Below are positions 9,437 through 18,091 of a stretch of 64,000 nt of DNA, piece after piece. The position numbers and the translations under genes were made by a program. The stretch is from an uncultured Alkalilimnicola sp. (lineage in GTDB: Bacteria; Pseudomonadota; Gammaproteobacteria; Nitrococcales; AK92), in assembly GCA_937951875.1 (NCBI GenBank), contig CALGAN010000028.1, forward strand, positions 10,695 to 74,694, given 5' to 3'. The notes beneath the pieces were generated by a model. It saw only the letters and a program-made list of their open reading frames with translations. It was not told where the DNA came from and did no database searches. How positions within the stretch are numbered: position 1 is the stretch's first letter; each line of letters starts with the position of its first letter.

Positions 9437-9679
9437 CAACGGATCGTCATGTCCGCGCGAAGTCCGCTCTCGCGAAAGCGAGGGCCTGCTCCCCCACGAA
9501 GGCTGAGTGGGCATCCTGTGCTCGGAGTCTAGGACGGTTGGGACAGTGCCGGGACTTAACCGCGCATGGTCCTTATCCCACTCCTGGTTCCACTATCGTG
9601 TGTAGGCATGGCCAGCGCGCATAACCGGTCACTGGCGAGCGCTCTCCCAGTATGCGGTAGTGTCGGGGCACGGCAGGTC

Positions 9680-9770
9680 GGCGGTTTAGTACGTTTCTTC
9701 CCCCTCGCGGGGGAGTGCGCAGCGAGGAGGCCGACAGGGAGAGGGCGACAAAACGACCGCGAAGCACCAT
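9680..9770. repeat. Dispersed intergenic hairpin repeat, copy B
   Basis: Contains TTAGTACGTTTCTTCCCCCT, then CGCGGGGGAG and GCGAGGAGGCCGACAGGG, in the same order as copy A at 3365-3430 (CAGTACGTT, CCCCCTCGC, GCGAGGGGGCTGACGGGG). The hairpin core is slightly degraded compared with copy A. Confidence 0.7.
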
Positions 9771-10622
9771 GCCTAGATGATCAAAGGCGATGCGCTGCCG
9801 GACCGGTCCTGCGGGGCGGACGGCTCGGGTCGCTGGACGCCCGCATGGGCAGGCATGGCGATCCAAGGACATCATCGAACGATGGGTGCATACGATAATC
9901 CAGTTCCGGGAGCGGGCCAGAACGAGGGAGCGGGCGCGCGTCTTGCCTTGCCCAGCGACGCCCAGCAGCACCTGCCGTCGCTGGTCGTGGCTCGCGTCTC
10001 TCTCCAGGCGGCTACGGTGTGGCCGAGGAGGCTCGTCGCGGGCGTTGCGCGCCAGGGCCATGATCGACTCGTCGGCGGGATTGATGACCTCGAAGCTGTC
10101 TGGCTCATTGGATAGCTCGACGTCGATGAGCAGTAATAGCGGCACCCACGGTTACCTCTCCTGGGCGCCAGTCGTGATCGCTCCGAGCCTACAGCGCACG
10201 GGTGAACGTCAGGGTACTGTTAGGTTTCTTTGCAAATTGCGGCGATAACTCGGCGCCGCCCGAATTCAGGCGCGGGAGTCGCCGCGGTATTCGGCATCGC
10301 CTCCTGAGGGCGGAGTCAGCCGCTGGGCGGGTGGGCAGCGTCAAGTCAACCACAGACGCGTGTTTGCGTTAGTATGGTGCGGTGGTCCGAAGCGGCGCCG
10401 GGCGGAGTGCGCACGGTCGGAGCCGGCTTCGTGCCAGTGGCGAGCAGCGGCTATCGTCCGCCGGGCGTTTGCGAGCGCTGATGTGGTGCGCGATTTCCCG
10501 GGGAGCGCTCGCGACAGGAATGTTCTTTTAAAATCAGTATGTTGTGCCGTTTGGTGGGCGTGTTCAATAGGCGTCCGGGGCCGCAATCCGGCGTTATCAG
10601 GGCAGCGCTCGCAAATCGCCCT

Positions 10623-10682
10623 GGAAAGCCTTGCGGGACAAGGCTTTCCGAAGGGGCTCCATTCCTCGGCATTTCGCCGAGG
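10623..10682. repeat. Tandem perfect hairpins
   Basis: Hairpin 1 has an 11-bp perfect stem (GGAAAGCCTTG 10623-10633, CAAGGCTTTCC 10639-10649) with loop CGGGA. Hairpin 2 has a 7-bp perfect stem (CCTCGGC 10664-10670, GCCGAGG 10676-10682) with loop ATTTC and is followed by CTCATTGAAA. On the minus strand hairpin 2 reads TTTCAATGAGGCC-stem, a layout like some CRISPR repeats, but only one copy exists here. Confidence 0.6.
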
Positions 10683-10974
10683 CCTCATTGAAATGCGCGG
10701 AAAACGCCGATTCGTTCGCATGTGAACGGTGCCTTGCCTTGGCGTGCCGCCAAAACCGCGTCGAAGCCGTTGGAAGGGCGCGGATGAGCGGTTTTGCGAC
10801 GCCGGAGGCAGGTCGTGGGCTTTCAGTGCCTGCGCACTGGCTGACGCGTGCGGGGTGGGCGTTGGCGTTTGCGGTTGGTCGAGGCCCGCGGCCGGGTTGC
10901 GCTCCGCGAGGGGCGTCCGGCCGGGGAGTGGCTTGGCTACGCGTGCTGCGGTGGGGCGAGGGGCCTACCGACGG

Positions 10975-12237
10975 TCAGACACCCGGCAGCAGGCCGATCA
11001 CGGCGCCGGTCATGCAGGTAGCGAGGGTGCCGGAGATCAGCGAGCGGGGCGCCAGTTGCAGGATCTCCGCCCGCCGCTCGGGGATCAGGGAGCTGAAGCC
11101 GGCGATCATGATGCCGACCGAGCCGAGGTTGGCGAAGCCGCACAGGGCGTAGAGCATGATCAGCCGGCTGCGCTCGCTCAGCTCGCCGTCGGGCAGCGCC
11201 GCCAGCTGCAGGTAGGCCAGGAATTCGTTGAGGATGGTTTTTGTGCCCAGCAGCGCACCGGCGTTAGCGGCCTCGCTCCAGGGGATGCCGAGCAGCCAGG
11301 CCAGCGGCGCGAACAGCCAGCCGAGTATGCGCTCCACCGACAGCGGCGCGTCGAAGACCGGCGGCAGCGCCTTCAGGCCCAGGTTGACCAGCGCCACCAG
11401 CGCCACCGCCACCAGCAGCATGGCCACCACGTTCAGATACAGCCGCAGGCCGTCCTCGGTACCGCGGGTGAGGGCGTCCAGGCTGGAGCGGTAGGACAGC
11501 TCCAGGCGGACGAGGTGGTCAGCGCTCGGGCGTTCGGTTTCCGGCACCATGATCGCCGCTATCAGGGCGGCCGCCGGCAGCGAGATCAGCGAGGCCACCA
11601 GGATGTGGCCGAGCGCGTCGGGAACGGCCGGCTGCAGGATCACGGCGTACAAGGCCAGCACGGTGCCGGCCAGGGTGGCCAGGCCGACGGTGAACAGCAG
11701 GAACAGCTCGGCCCGGGTAAGCCGGGCCAGCCAGGGCCGGATCAGCAGCGGCGCGTCGACCATGCTTAGAAAGACCATCGAGGCCGAGGCCAGGCCGGCC
11801 GGGCCGCTGACCTTCATGGTTCGATGCATCACCACGGCGAAGCCGCGCACGATCAGCGGCAGGATGCCCCAGTAGCAGAGCAGCGCCGACAGCGCCGCCA
11901 TCACTAGAATCAGCGGCAGTGCCTGGAAGGCGAGGCTGGTCATCTGGGTCGGATCGGTGACCTGGAACGGCGGCGTGCCGCCGCCGATGAAACCGAACAC
12001 GAAGCGGGTGCCGGCGGCGGTGGCCTGTTGCAGCACATCCACCAAGGCGTTGAGGGAGAACACCGCCGAACGCACCAGCGGCGCATGCAAGAACAGCAGC
12101 GCCGCGCCGAGCTGCAGTCCCAGTCCGATCGCCACTAGCCGCCAGCGCACGCGCCGCCGGTTCTCCGACAGCAGCCATGCCAGTCCGATCAACGCCAGTA
12201 GGCCGAACGCGCTTTGCGCCTGTAGGGCGAGATTCAC
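10975..12237 (-). CDS. NupC-type concentrative nucleoside transporter
   Basis: A 420-residue inner-membrane protein of the CNT family, which imports nucleosides with H+ or Na+. Hydrophobic segments run through the whole length. The blocks FVFGFIGGGTPPF, LLCYWGILPLIVRGFA, GTKTILNEFLAY and ALCGFANLGSVGIMIAGFSS are family hallmarks. The GTG start at 12237 has GGAGAC upstream. A Tsx-like outer-membrane nucleoside channel lies 2.2 kb away, beyond an SLC13-type permease, so the locus may serve nucleoside salvage. Individual nucleoside preference is not visible. Confidence 0.9.
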   Translation of the reverse strand: MNLALQAQSAFGLLALIGLAWLLSENRRRVRWRLVAIGLGLQLGAALLFLHAPLVRSAVFSLNALVDVLQQATAAGTRFVFGFIGGGTPPFQVTDPTQMTSLAFQALPLILVMAALSALLCYWGILPLIVRGFAVVMHRTMKVSGPAGLASASMVFLSMVDAPLLIRPWLARLTRAELFLLFTVGLATLAGTVLALYAVILQPAVPDALGHILVASLISLPAAALIAAIMVPETERPSADHLVRLELSYRSSLDALTRGTEDGLRLYLNVVAMLLVAVALVALVNLGLKALPPVFDAPLSVERILGWLFAPLAWLLGIPWSEAANAGALLGTKTILNEFLAYLQLAALPDGELSERSRLIMLYALCGFANLGSVGIMIAGFSSLIPERRAEILQLAPRSLISGTLATCMTGAVIGLLPGV

Positions 12238-12346
12238 CGCTGTCTCCGTCGGTCGGTATCGTTGTCTCGGTATCGTTGTCGATGCGGCAGTCGTCCGCGG
12301 TTGCCGATGCTAGCGCGGCGTGCGGCGGCGCGCCACGGCGGGCCGT

Positions 12347-14182
12347 TCAGGGCGAGAACGGGAAAAAGAGCGGCACCAGCAGCACGGTGACCAGCAGCAC
12401 CAGCACGGTGAACGGCACTCCGATCCGCACGAAATCCATGAAGCTGTAGTTGCCCGGGCCGACCACCAGGGTGTTGACCGGCGAGGACACCGGCGTCATG
12501 AACGCCGCCGAGGCCGCTAGCGCGACGGTCATGGCGAACGGGTAGGGCGACATGTTCAGCGCGGATGCCACCGCCAGCGCGACCGGCGCCATGAGCACGG
12601 CGGTGGCGGTGTTGGAAATGAACAGACCGGCCACGGCGGTGAGCGTGAACAGCGCCGCCAGCGCCAGCCGCGGCTGCGCGTCGCCGACCACGTCCAGCAG
12701 CGCCGCGGCCGCCAGGTCGATGCCGCCGGTGCGCTGCAGGGCCAGCGAGAACGGCAGCATGCCGACGATCAGAATCAGGCTTTGCCAGTGGATGGCGTTG
12801 TAGGAGCTGTTCATGTCTACGCAGCGGAACAGCCCCAGCAGCAGGCAGGCGATCAGCGCCGCGTGCACGTTCGGCACCACGCCGCTGACCATCAGCCCCA
12901 CCAGCAGCGCCAGCACCGCCAGCGCGTAGGGCGCGCGCCCCGGCGCCGCCGGCACGTCGTCGAATTCCGCCGGCATGTTCAGGGTCAGCAGGTTGCGGCG
13001 CTGGGTCTGCAGGGCGCGGATCGCCCGCCAGGGGCCGATGACCAGCAGCGTGTCGCCGAGCTCCAGCTTCTGCTCCAGCACCGAGTCGTTCAGCGCCTTC
13101 TGCCGCCGTTTCAGGCCGATCACGGCCAGCCCGTATTCGGTGCGGAAGCGCGCCGAGATCACGGTCTTGCCGATCAGCTCCGACTCGGCGGGAATCATCA
13201 CCTCGGCCATGCCGATGGCCTGCGACAGGTCGGTGAAGTAGTTGCCGGTCAGTGGCAGCTTGCGCAGCGATGCTTCCCGGCACAGCGCCTCGATATCGAC
13301 CGAGGGCGTGCGCACGTCCAGGAACAGCACGTCGCCAACCTCCAGTCGCGTCTGCGCCATCGGCACGAGAATGGAGGCTGCGAACCGGCCGCGCCGCTCG
13401 ACGGCGACGATGTTGATGCCGGCGCTGGCGCGCAGGTCGAGCTGATCGAGGCGCTTGCCCACCCAGGGCGAACCGGGTTCCACGCACAGCCGGTATTCGC
13501 GCTCGGAGAGGCCGTACTCCTCGATCCACTGGCGCAGCCGCGGCCGATCGCCGTCCCGCTCGGCGGCCGGCGCCGAGGCGCCCAGCCAGCGGCGGGCGAA
13601 CAGCATGTAGACCATGGCCAGCAGCAGGATGGGAACGCCGAACGGCGTGAAGGCGAAGAAATCGAAGCCCTCGTGACCTTCGCGCACCAGCTGGGCATGC
13701 ACCACCAGATTCGGCGGCGTGGCGACCAGCGTCATCATGCCGCTGATCAGCGCCGCCATGCTCAGCGGCATCATCAGCCGCCTGGCGGCGATGCCGGCGT
13801 TGCGGGCGATGCGCAGCGCCACCGGAATGAAGATCGCCACCACGCCGGTCGAGCTCATGAACGAGCCGATGCCGGCGACCATGGCCATCAGTAGCGTCAT
13901 CAGCCGGCCCTCGCTGCGGCCGGCGCGGGCCAGCAGCATGTCGCCCAGCTTCTGCGCCACGCCGGTGCGCACCAGGCTCTCGCCGATCACGAACAGCAGG
14001 GCGATCAGGACGATGCTCGGCTCGCTGAAGCCGGCCAGCGCCTCCTGCATGGTGATGATGCCGGTGAGCGGCAGCACGGTCAGCATGATCAGCGCCACGG
14101 CATCCATGCGCGGGCGGTTGATGGTGAACATGACGATGGTGGCGGCCAACAGGCCCAGGACGACGAGTAGATCGGCGTTCAT
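12347..14182 (-). CDS. SLC13-family (DASS/CitT-like) permease with two RCK_C domains
   Basis: About 611 residues. Membrane segments occupy the N-terminal third and the C-terminal third. The middle carries two soluble TrkA-C-like domains, seen in WVGKRLDQLDLRASAGINIV and ELIGKTVISARFRTEYGLAV, each followed by a GDVLF/GDTLL strand. Proteins of this build carry di-/tricarboxylates or sulfate across the inner membrane with Na+ or H+. The start at 14182 (MNADLLVVLG) is preferred over an upstream ATG at 14227 because the hydrophobic helix begins there. It lies in tandem with nupC. Substrate is undetermined. Confidence 0.85.
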   Translation of the reverse strand: MNADLLVVLGLLAATIVMFTINRPRMDAVALIMLTVLPLTGIITMQEALAGFSEPSIVLIALLFVIGESLVRTGVAQKLGDMLLARAGRSEGRLMTLLMAMVAGIGSFMSSTGVVAIFIPVALRIARNAGIAARRLMMPLSMAALISGMMTLVATPPNLVVHAQLVREGHEGFDFFAFTPFGVPILLLAMVYMLFARRWLGASAPAAERDGDRPRLRQWIEEYGLSEREYRLCVEPGSPWVGKRLDQLDLRASAGINIVAVERRGRFAASILVPMAQTRLEVGDVLFLDVRTPSVDIEALCREASLRKLPLTGNYFTDLSQAIGMAEVMIPAESELIGKTVISARFRTEYGLAVIGLKRRQKALNDSVLEQKLELGDTLLVIGPWRAIRALQTQRRNLLTLNMPAEFDDVPAAPGRAPYALAVLALLVGLMVSGVVPNVHAALIACLLLGLFRCVDMNSSYNAIHWQSLILIVGMLPFSLALQRTGGIDLAAAALLDVVGDAQPRLALAALFTLTAVAGLFISNTATAVLMAPVALAVASALNMSPYPFAMTVALAASAAFMTPVSSPVNTLVVGPGNYSFMDFVRIGVPFTVLVLLVTVLLVPLFFPFSP

Positions 14183-14466
14183 GCGGCGCTTGCGCGGACG
14201 AGTTGTTGGAATAGGGAAGCCGCGCATTCTAAGCAGCTCGCCCGGACTTCGCCTACGCGTTCTTGGCGGGCTGCGGCGAGGATGCTCGCGGCGCCGATCC
14301 GCCGCCCTGGCTCATCGCCAGCACTGCCGTTCCCGCCTAAAATCGGGCGCCGCGAAAGCGGGCGGGGGCGCGTGTCGATCTCCGACGCAGCGGGAGGGGA
14401 GCGTATAGCCGTTCTATGCCGTATATTTTCGCACCCCTAATAAATCGGCATATTGAGAAATACTTT

Positions 14467-15246
14467 ATGTCCATCCATAAAAATACCAAGCTTTTCAGTG
14501 TGTTGGGTCGTTTTGCGCGCGGCGTGGCGCTCGCATGCGGGCTACTGACGGCTGCCGGGGCGCAGGCTGACGAGTCCGAGCGCTGGAGCTCGACCAACCT
14601 GCAGGTCCTCTACGGCACCAACTTCAAGCTCGGTCCGAGCACCCGCACGATCCTGACCCTGGAGCACGCCAGCGGCTGGGAGTATGGCGATAACTTCTTC
14701 TTCGTCGACGTCACTTCGTTCGAGGACGAGGGCACCGAACTGTACGGCGAGCTGCTATCGCGTCTGAGCCTGTCGAAGATCAGCGGCCGCCGGATCGGGA
14801 TCGGCCCGCTCAGCGACGTGCTGCTGGCCGGCCATCTGGAATTCGGCCACAGCGTCGGTGATATCGAGAGCCGCACCTACCTGTACGGCATTGGCACGAA
14901 CTGGGACATCCCCGGCTTCGCGTTCTTCAATCTCAACTTCTTCGTCCGCGACGACGCCAATATCGACGCCAGCCCCACCTGGCAGATTACGACGTCGTGG
15001 CTCGTGCCGTTCCATGTCGGCGCGGTCAAGGCGAGCTTCGGCGGCTTCGTCGACTTCGCCGGCGGCCAGGGCGACGAGGAGAAGTCGATCGTCGGCGCCC
15101 CGCAGCTGCTGGTGGACGTCGGCAACTTCTGGGGCGTGCCCGATCGGCTGCATGCCGGCATCGAGTACCAGTTCTGGCGCAACAAGTTCGGCATCGACGG
15201 CATCGACGAGGACGTCGTGCAAGCCATGGTGAAGTGGGTGCTGTAA
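14467..15246 (+). CDS. Tsx-like nucleoside-specific outer-membrane channel
   Basis: About 259 residues with a signal peptide (MSIHKNTKLFSV..., cleavage after GAQA and before DESERWS). The rest alternates aromatic and polar residues as in a 12-stranded beta-barrel. The blocks WSSTNLQVLYGTNFKLG, ILTLEHASGWEYGDNFFF and GIEYQFWRNKFGI match the Tsx/DUF5020 nucleoside channel family, and the last residue set MVKWVL fits a barrel C-terminus. A start at 14416 is possible but the signal peptide fits 14467. The leader is clearly AT-richer than its surroundings. Proximity to NupC supports a nucleoside-uptake role. Confidence 0.8.
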   Translation: MSIHKNTKLFSVLGRFARGVALACGLLTAAGAQADESERWSSTNLQVLYGTNFKLGPSTRTILTLEHASGWEYGDNFFFVDVTSFEDEGTELYGELLSRLSLSKISGRRIGIGPLSDVLLAGHLEFGHSVGDIESRTYLYGIGTNWDIPGFAFFNLNFFVRDDANIDASPTWQITTSWLVPFHVGAVKASFGGFVDFAGGQGDEEKSIVGAPQLLVDVGNFWGVPDRLHAGIEYQFWRNKFGIDGIDEDVVQAMVKWVL

Positions 15247-15320
15247 GCGCCCGCCGCCGCGTCATGCCGTGACAGCCGGCCTGGCGCCGGGGTTCGGCGG
15301 CGCCAAGACCCTCACCCCAG

Positions 15321-15470
15321 CCCCTCTCCCGGATCCGGGAGAGGGGCGCAAGAGGTTGCCGGCACCGCTTGAGCTGACATCAAGAACTGGATGCCCGCCT
15401 ACGCGGGCATGACGACTCAAAGAACGCCCGGATGATCAAACGGCGCGCCGCAGCATCGGTCCTGCGGCGC
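15321..15470. terminator. Cluster of hairpins between convergent genes
   Basis: In the 231-base gap after the Tsx-like gene and the minus-strand ligase there is a perfect 26-bp palindrome (15321-15346, half-site CCCCTCTCCCGGA). An 8-bp stem follows (ATGCCCGC 15391-15398, GCGGGCAT 15403-15410), then a 9-bp stem (GCGCCGCAG 15445-15453, CTGCGGCGC 15462-15470). They probably end transcription from both sides. The middle hairpin resembles intergenic repeats common in proteobacteria. Confidence 0.6.
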
Positions 15471-15477
15471 GGGACTT

Positions 15478-17277
15478 TCAGGCATACAGCGCTTCGATCT
15501 CCGCCGCGTACTTCTCGTAGATGTTCTTGCGGCGCACCTTCATGGTGGCGGTGACCTCGCCGTCGTCGTGGTCCAGCTCTTTGGTGAGCAGGTGGAAGCG
15601 CTTGACCTGCGCCACCTGCGCCAGCTGGGCGTTGCCGCGGTCGACCTCCTGCTGGATTAGCTCGCGCACCTTCGGGTTTTCCGCCAGGCTGCGGAAGGTG
15701 GTGTAGGGCACGCTGTTCTGCTCGGCCCACTTCGACACGGTCTCGAAGTCGATCTGGATCAGCGCCGCGACGTACTTGCGGCCCTCGGCGATGATCATGC
15801 ACTCCTTGATGTAGGGGCTGGCCTTGATGGTGTTCTCGATTTCCGAGGGCGAGAGGTTCTTGCCGCCGGCGGTGATCATGATGTCCTTGAGGCGGTCGAC
15901 GATCTTGATCTGGCCGTCTACCCAGGCGCCGACGTCGCCGGTGTGCAGCCAGCCGTCGCGGATGGTCTCGGCGGTGGCGGCGGGGTTCTTGTAGTAGCCC
16001 TGGAACACCATGCCGCCGCGGATCAGGATCTCGTCCTGCTCGCCGAGCTCGAGCTCCACGCCCAGCACCGGCTCGCCGACGGTGCCGATCGTTGCCCTCG
16101 ACAGGCGCTGGCCGGTCACCACGCCGGTGGTCTCGGTCTGGCCGTAGACCTCGACCAGGGGCAGGCCGATGGTGCGGAAGAAGCGCAGGATGTCCGGCGC
16201 GATCGGCGCGGCGCCGCTCAGCGCGATCCGGCAGCGGCGCAGGCCGATGTAGTTGAGCAGGGCGCGGAAGATCAGCAGGTAGTACATGCCGTACTTGAGT
16301 CGCTCGGCCCAGGTCCAGCGCTCGCGCGGCTTGGCGGCCAGCCCGGCGCAGTCCTTGAGCGCGCGCTCGAACAGCGCCCGCCGCAGCCGTCCGGTCTCCT
16401 GGATCTTGATGTAGATCGACGCGTGCAGCTTCTCCCAGATGCGCGGCACGCCCAGGAAGAAGGTGGGCGCGACTTCGCGCAGGTCCTCCTGCACCGTGCG
16501 CAGGCTCTCGCCGAAGCTGACCGTGCTGCCGACGTACAGTGGGCCGATGTTGGTGAACGCCTGCTCGGCGACGTGGCACAGCGGCAGGTAGGACAGGCTC
16601 GTGTCCCGGGCGGTGAGGCCGAGCAGGTCGATCAGGCCCGGCGCGGCGGCGCGCAGATTGCGCCAGCTGATCATGGCACCCTTGGGGCGGCCGGTGGAGC
16701 CGGAGGTGTAGATGAGCAGCGCCGTGTCGTCCAGGCTCTGGCCGTCGAGCAGCTCGTCGACCAGGCCGGGCTGCTGACGCGCCAGCTCGGCGCCCAGCGC
16801 CTCCACCTCCTCGAAGCTTCGCAGGCGCTCGCGCGGGTAGTGGCGCAGGCCCTTCATGTCGATGACGATGTTGGTGCGCAGCAGCGGCAGCTCCGGCCAG
16901 GCTTCGATGACCTTGTCGGTCTGCTCCTGGTCCTCGCAGACCACCAGCTCGGCGTCGCTGTGCTGCAGCACGTAGGCGACCTCGTTCCACGGGCTGGTGG
17001 GGTAGACGCCCACGCACACGCCGCGGACGATGCCGATGCCCATCTGGGCGATCACCCACTCGACGCGGTTCTCGGAGATCACCGCCACCTTGCCGCCGGG
17101 CTGCAGCCCCAGGGCGCGCAAGCCCAGGCCGAAGTGGCTGGCGCGGCGGAAGTACTCCGCCCAGGTGATGGGCTGCCAGATGCCGAAGTCCTTCTGCCGC
17201 AGCGCCAGCGCGTCGGGCTGGCGGCGGGCATGCTCGCGCAGCATCTGGGGAAGGGTCAGGTTGGGTAATTCGCTCAT
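15478..17277 (-). CDS. Long-chain-type acyl-CoA synthetase (AMP-forming)
   Basis: A 599-residue ANL-superfamily enzyme that activates a carboxylic acid to its CoA thioester through an acyl-AMP. The P-loop IYTSGSTGRPKG is at residues 189-200, VEVYGQTETTG is the A5 block, DGWLHTGDVGAWVDGQIKIVDR the A7/hinge block and KNLSPSEIENTIK the A8 region. It resembles FadD/FACL15-type ligases. Its start overlaps the stop of livF by 4 bases, so it is the last gene of the liv-type operon. This strongly links it to the imported ligand, probably a fatty, dicarboxylic or aromatic acid. Confidence 0.9.
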   Translation of the reverse strand: MSELPNLTLPQMLREHARRQPDALALRQKDFGIWQPITWAEYFRRASHFGLGLRALGLQPGGKVAVISENRVEWVIAQMGIGIVRGVCVGVYPTSPWNEVAYVLQHSDAELVVCEDQEQTDKVIEAWPELPLLRTNIVIDMKGLRHYPRERLRSFEEVEALGAELARQQPGLVDELLDGQSLDDTALLIYTSGSTGRPKGAMISWRNLRAAAPGLIDLLGLTARDTSLSYLPLCHVAEQAFTNIGPLYVGSTVSFGESLRTVQEDLREVAPTFFLGVPRIWEKLHASIYIKIQETGRLRRALFERALKDCAGLAAKPRERWTWAERLKYGMYYLLIFRALLNYIGLRRCRIALSGAAPIAPDILRFFRTIGLPLVEVYGQTETTGVVTGQRLSRATIGTVGEPVLGVELELGEQDEILIRGGMVFQGYYKNPAATAETIRDGWLHTGDVGAWVDGQIKIVDRLKDIMITAGGKNLSPSEIENTIKASPYIKECMIIAEGRKYVAALIQIDFETVSKWAEQNSVPYTTFRSLAENPKVRELIQQEVDRGNAQLAQVAQVKRFHLLTKELDHDDGEVTATMKVRRKNIYEKYAAEIEALYA

Positions 17278-18083
17278 GACAACCAGCGCTTGCGGCGTTT
17301 GTAGTGCTTGATCTCGCGGTAGCTGCGTGCCTGGCCCTCGGGGCCGCCCATGCCCAGGTAGAACTCCTGCACGTCCTGATTGGCGACCAGCTGTTCGGGG
17401 GTGCCGTCGATGACGATGCGGCCGTTCTCCATGATGTAGCCGTAGGAGGCGATGGCCAGCGAGATGGCGGCGTTCTGCTCGACCAGCAGGATGGCGGTGC
17501 CCTGTTCGCGGTTGATACGGGCGATGATGGTGAACACTTCCTCCACCAGCAGCGGCGCGAGGCCGAGGCTGGGCTCGTCGAGCATGATCAGCTCCGGCTG
17601 GGCGATCAGCGCCCGGCCGATCGCCAGCATCTGCTGCTCGCCACCGGAGAGATAGCCGGCGAGCTGGCGCCGGCGCTCCTTGAGGCGTGGGAAGTAGTCG
17701 TAGACCAGCTCGAAACCGTCGCGCGAGGGTTTGGCGCGGCCGTGCAGGGCGTAGCCGGCGGCGATCAGGTTCTCCTCGACCGTGAGGTCCTCGAACACGT
17801 GCCGGCCTTCCATGACGTGGAACAGACCGCCGCGCACCCGCTTCTCCGGCGGCAGCCCCTTGATGGACTGGCCCTTGAAGCGAATGTCGCCGGCGGTAAC
17901 CTCGCCGTCCTCCAGCGCCAGCAGGCCGGAGACGGCTTTCAGCGTGGTGGACTTGCCCGCGCCGTTGGAGCCGAGCAGGGCGACCACCGCCCCCTTTGGC
18001 ACCCGCAGGGACAGGCCGCGCAGCACCTGCACGGCCTTGTTGTAGACCACCTCGATGTTGTCGACTTCGAGTACGGCGTCCAT
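17274..18083 (-). CDS. Branched-chain-type ABC transporter ATP-binding protein (LivF-like), operon 1
   Basis: A 269-residue ABC ATPase. Walker A GSNGAGKSTTLKAVSGLL, signature YLSGGEQQMLAIGRAL and Walker B LIMLDEPSLGLAPLLVEE are typical of LivF. An extended C-terminus (YREIKHYKRRKRWLS) goes past the usual LivF end and recurs in the operon 2 copy. It has no Shine-Dalgarno sequence and starts 8 bases after the binding-protein stop, suggesting coupled translation. It would power the transporter together with LivG at 21320-22132. Confidence 0.9.
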   Translation of the reverse strand: MDAVLEVDNIEVVYNKAVQVLRGLSLRVPKGAVVALLGSNGAGKSTTLKAVSGLLALEDGEVTAGDIRFKGQSIKGLPPEKRVRGGLFHVMEGRHVFEDLTVEENLIAAGYALHGRAKPSRDGFELVYDYFPRLKERRRQLAGYLSGGEQQMLAIGRALIAQPELIMLDEPSLGLAPLLVEEVFTIIARINREQGTAILLVEQNAAISLAIASYGYIMENGRIVIDGTPEQLVANQDVQEFYLGMGGPEGQARSYREIKHYKRRKRWLS

Positions 18084-18091
18084 CGCAAGGA

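Larger units (their letters stand above)
9437..10974. other. Gene-poor 1.5-kb interval
   Basis: Between the acyl-CoA dehydrogenase and the nupC-like gene no open frame shows a credible protein. The available frames are Arg/Pro/Ser-rich and run across hairpins. The stretch contains repeat copy B (about 9680-9770), a block at 9776-9822 resembling 15431-15473 (both have GATGATCAAA followed by GGTCCTGCGG), and tandem hairpins at 10623-10682. A 9-bp inverted repeat CAAAACCGC (10751-10759)/GCGGTTTTG (10788-10796) lies downstream of nupC. It looks like accumulated intergenic repeats or a decayed region. Confidence 0.6.

Noticed and set aside
9573..10145. 190-codon minus-strand frame in the gene-poor region
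   Set aside because: It runs across repeat copy B and other repeats, has no recognisable domain and no convincing ribosome-binding site.
10655..10696. Possible CRISPR array
   Set aside because: Only a single repeat-like hairpin is present; there are no spaced copies and no cas genes in the window.
10360..10725. 121-codon plus-strand frame over the tandem hairpins
   Set aside because: It spans both perfect hairpins and lacks protein-like composition; RNA or repeat structure explains it better.
15321..15346. 26-bp perfect palindrome as an attachment or recombination site
   Set aside because: No integrase, duplicated flank or tRNA is nearby; it lies between convergent genes where a terminator is expected.
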